Positions 63,114-64,000 of a stretch of 64,000 nt of DNA are shown one piece after another. The translations under genes and the position numbers were made by a program. This DNA is from JAKAIY01 sp963809385 (GTDB taxonomy: Bacteria; Chloroflexota; Ktedonobacteria; Ktedonobacterales; JADMIN01). The stretch is taken from NCBI GenBank assembly GCA_963809385.1, contig CAWEJL010000004.1, forward strand, positions 372,001 through 436,000, written 5' to 3'. The notes below the pieces were generated by a model. That model saw only the letters and a list, made by a program, of their open reading frames with translations, made no database searches and was not told the DNA's origin. The first letter of the stretch is position 1. Every line of letters begins with the position of its first letter.

Positions 63114-63482
63114 ATGGACACATCACCCATCTCTCGTTCGGCGCCTGTGCGCTCCGCCTGTTCCACGGCCCCATGCCGCGAAGCGACCGCGACGGCTCTC
63201 AGTCAGGACGGCGCGCGTACCACAGCGCTGGCGGATCGCCTCAAGGCGCTGGCGGATCCGACGCGGCTGGGCATGCTGGATCTTCTGGCGGGGCAGCCAG
63301 AGGCGTTGTGTGTCTGCGAGATCACGAGTCAGTTCGACCTGCGCCAGCCCACGATCAGCCACCATCTCCGCATCCTGCGCGAGGCGGGGCTGATTCAAGG
63401 CGAAAAACGCGGCGTCTGGTCATACTACTGGCTAACAGAAGAAGGGACGCGGATAGTGTCCCTGCTTGGGACGCTGGCGTAG
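63114..63482 (+). CDS. arsR: ArsR-type arsenite-responsive repressor
   Basis: 122 residues. Winged-helix ArsR/SmtB fold: LADRLKALADPTRLGMLDLL, CEITSQFDLRQPTISHHLRI (recognition helix), LREAGLIQGEKRGVWSYYWL. The ALCVCE motif (Cys66, Cys68) corresponds to ELCVCDL, the As(III)/Sb(III) site of ArsR. Two additional cysteines lie in the N-terminus. Arsenite binding should release DNA. A TTG start at 63078 would overlap the -35 box and is unlikely. It is followed after 54 bp by arsM, with a second operator between. Confidence 0.93.
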   Translation: MDTSPISRSAPVRSACSTAPCREATATALSQDGARTTALADRLKALADPTRLGMLDLLAGQPEALCVCEITSQFDLRQPTISHHLRILREAGLIQGEKRGVWSYYWLTEEGTRIVSLLGTLA

Positions 63483-63504
63483 CGCTCATTTTTTTACTGT
63501 ATCG

Positions 63505-63522
63505 CATCGAAGTTTTTCAATG
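63505..63522 (+). promoter_or_regulatory. Second ArsR operator, upstream of arsM
   Basis: CATCGAAGTTTTTCAATG is the reverse complement form of the arsR operator: both share CATTGA-N5-TTCGATG. It lies 15 bp before the arsM start codon, so arsM may have its own ArsR-controlled promoter. Confidence 0.7.
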
Positions 63523-63536
63523 AAAGGGTATCACCG

Positions 63537-64000
63537 ATGCCATCAGAGTCACAGCCAGCGCCAGTAAGCGCCGGCGACATCACCGAGCGCGTCCGCGAGC
63601 GCTACGCTGGGGCCGCCCTGAGCGTGCGGAGCGTGGGAAGTAGCTGCTGCGCGCCACAGAGCGGATCAGATGGCTGCTGCTCGTCCGACCCGTTTGGCGC
63701 GGACGTGAGCGCGGGCAACTACACCGCGGACGACCTTGTGGCGCTCCCCGAAGAGGCGGCGCTCGCCTCGCTGGGCTGCGGCAATCCCACCGCGCTGATT
63801 GACCTGCGCGCTGGCGAGACGGTCCTCGATCTCGGCTCAGGTGGCGGCATAGATGTGCTGCTCTCCGCGCGCCGTGTGGGCCCAACGGGCTTCGTCTACG
63901 GGCTGGACATGACCGACGAGATGCTGGCGCTCGCGCTGGCGAATAAGGCGAAGGCGGGGGCGACCAATGTCGCCTTCCTCAAGGGTCGCATCGAGGAAAT
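63537..64000 (+). CDS. arsM: Arsenite S-adenosylmethionine methyltransferase (partial, right edge)
   Basis: 154 codons present. SAM-binding motif I is VLDLGSGGGIDVLLSAR (about 96-112). Cysteines expected for As(III) binding are seen: the N-terminal CC pairs (Cys37-38 and Cys47-48) and Cys81 in SLGCGNP. The family methylates As(III) to mono-, di- and trimethyl species, some volatile. AAAGGG precedes ATG 63537. Together with arsR it forms an arsenic-detoxification unit that continues beyond the window. Confidence 0.93.
   Translation, partial: MPSESQPAPVSAGDITERVRERYAGAALSVRSVGSSCCAPQSGSDGCCSSDPFGADVSAGNYTADDLVALPEEAALASLGCGNPTALIDLRAGETVLDLGSGGGIDVLLSARRVGPTGFVYGLDMTDEMLALALANKAKAGATNVAFLKGRIEE

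Overview
The window is high-GC DNA from a free-living bacterium, most likely a Chloroflexota member (Ktedonobacteria-like). I base this on family content rather than on any rRNA: Tad pilus minor pilins, a Ser/Thr kinase fused to a PQQ propeller, an archaeal-type aspartyl-tRNA synthetase, a MshC-type cysteine ligase, and several large NTPase-repeat (STAND-like) proteins. Genes lie on both strands in short operons.

Layout. 1-3.0 kb: minus-strand TadE/TadE/TadG-like pilus genes, the last running off the left edge. 3.6-12.2 kb: plus-strand signalling block with a membrane TPR protein, a kinase-PQQ receptor, a pseudokinase-PP2C phosphatase, a J-domain/VWA protein and an SDR oxidoreductase. 12.2-18.2 kb: PRC-BON protein, broken nitrilase, small membrane proteins, broken GNAT, mshC-like ligase and tatD. 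18.6-21.2 kb: a ykkC-family riboswitch with terminator ahead of an NCS1 permease and an FCY1-like cytosine deaminase. 21.2-30.3 kb: accessory region with an IS66 remnant, GNATs, a GIN-domain protein, a truncated VOC gene between 30-bp direct repeats, and an AraC regulator divergent from a dehydrogenase/aldo-keto reductase/cupin cluster. 30.4-32.6 kb: SHMT-like PLP enzyme with its GntR regulator. 32.7-37.2 kb: giant NACHT-HEAT protein. 37.3-43.4 kb: Cmk-PlsC fusion, FAD reductase, tatA and a beta-propeller lipoprotein. 43.5-47.1 kb: TIR-NB-ARC-TPR protein with near-identical TPR repeats. 47.5-52.7 kb: obg, tRNA(CAU), DUF177, a P-loop kinase, and aspS behind a T-box leader. 52.7-56.1 kb: GH130 and a GT4-toroid fusion. 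57.6-60.4 kb: lower-GC membrane ATPase plus TPR array. 60.5-64 kb: EamA transporter between two copies of an aminotransferase 3' end, then arsR and arsM running off the right edge.

Three things stand out. First, two RNA regulators: the ykkC-family aptamer and the T-box. Second, three NTPase-repeat proteins resembling NLR/Avs-type conflict proteins, plus a kinase/pseudokinase-phosphatase cassette. Third, about ten genes are broken by single-base indels, which looks more like sequencing or assembly error than decay and should be settled before functional conclusions. Two families of hairpin repeats are scattered between genes; one copy is translated as a linker inside the TIR protein. No rRNA, CRISPR array, integrase or phage structural gene was found.
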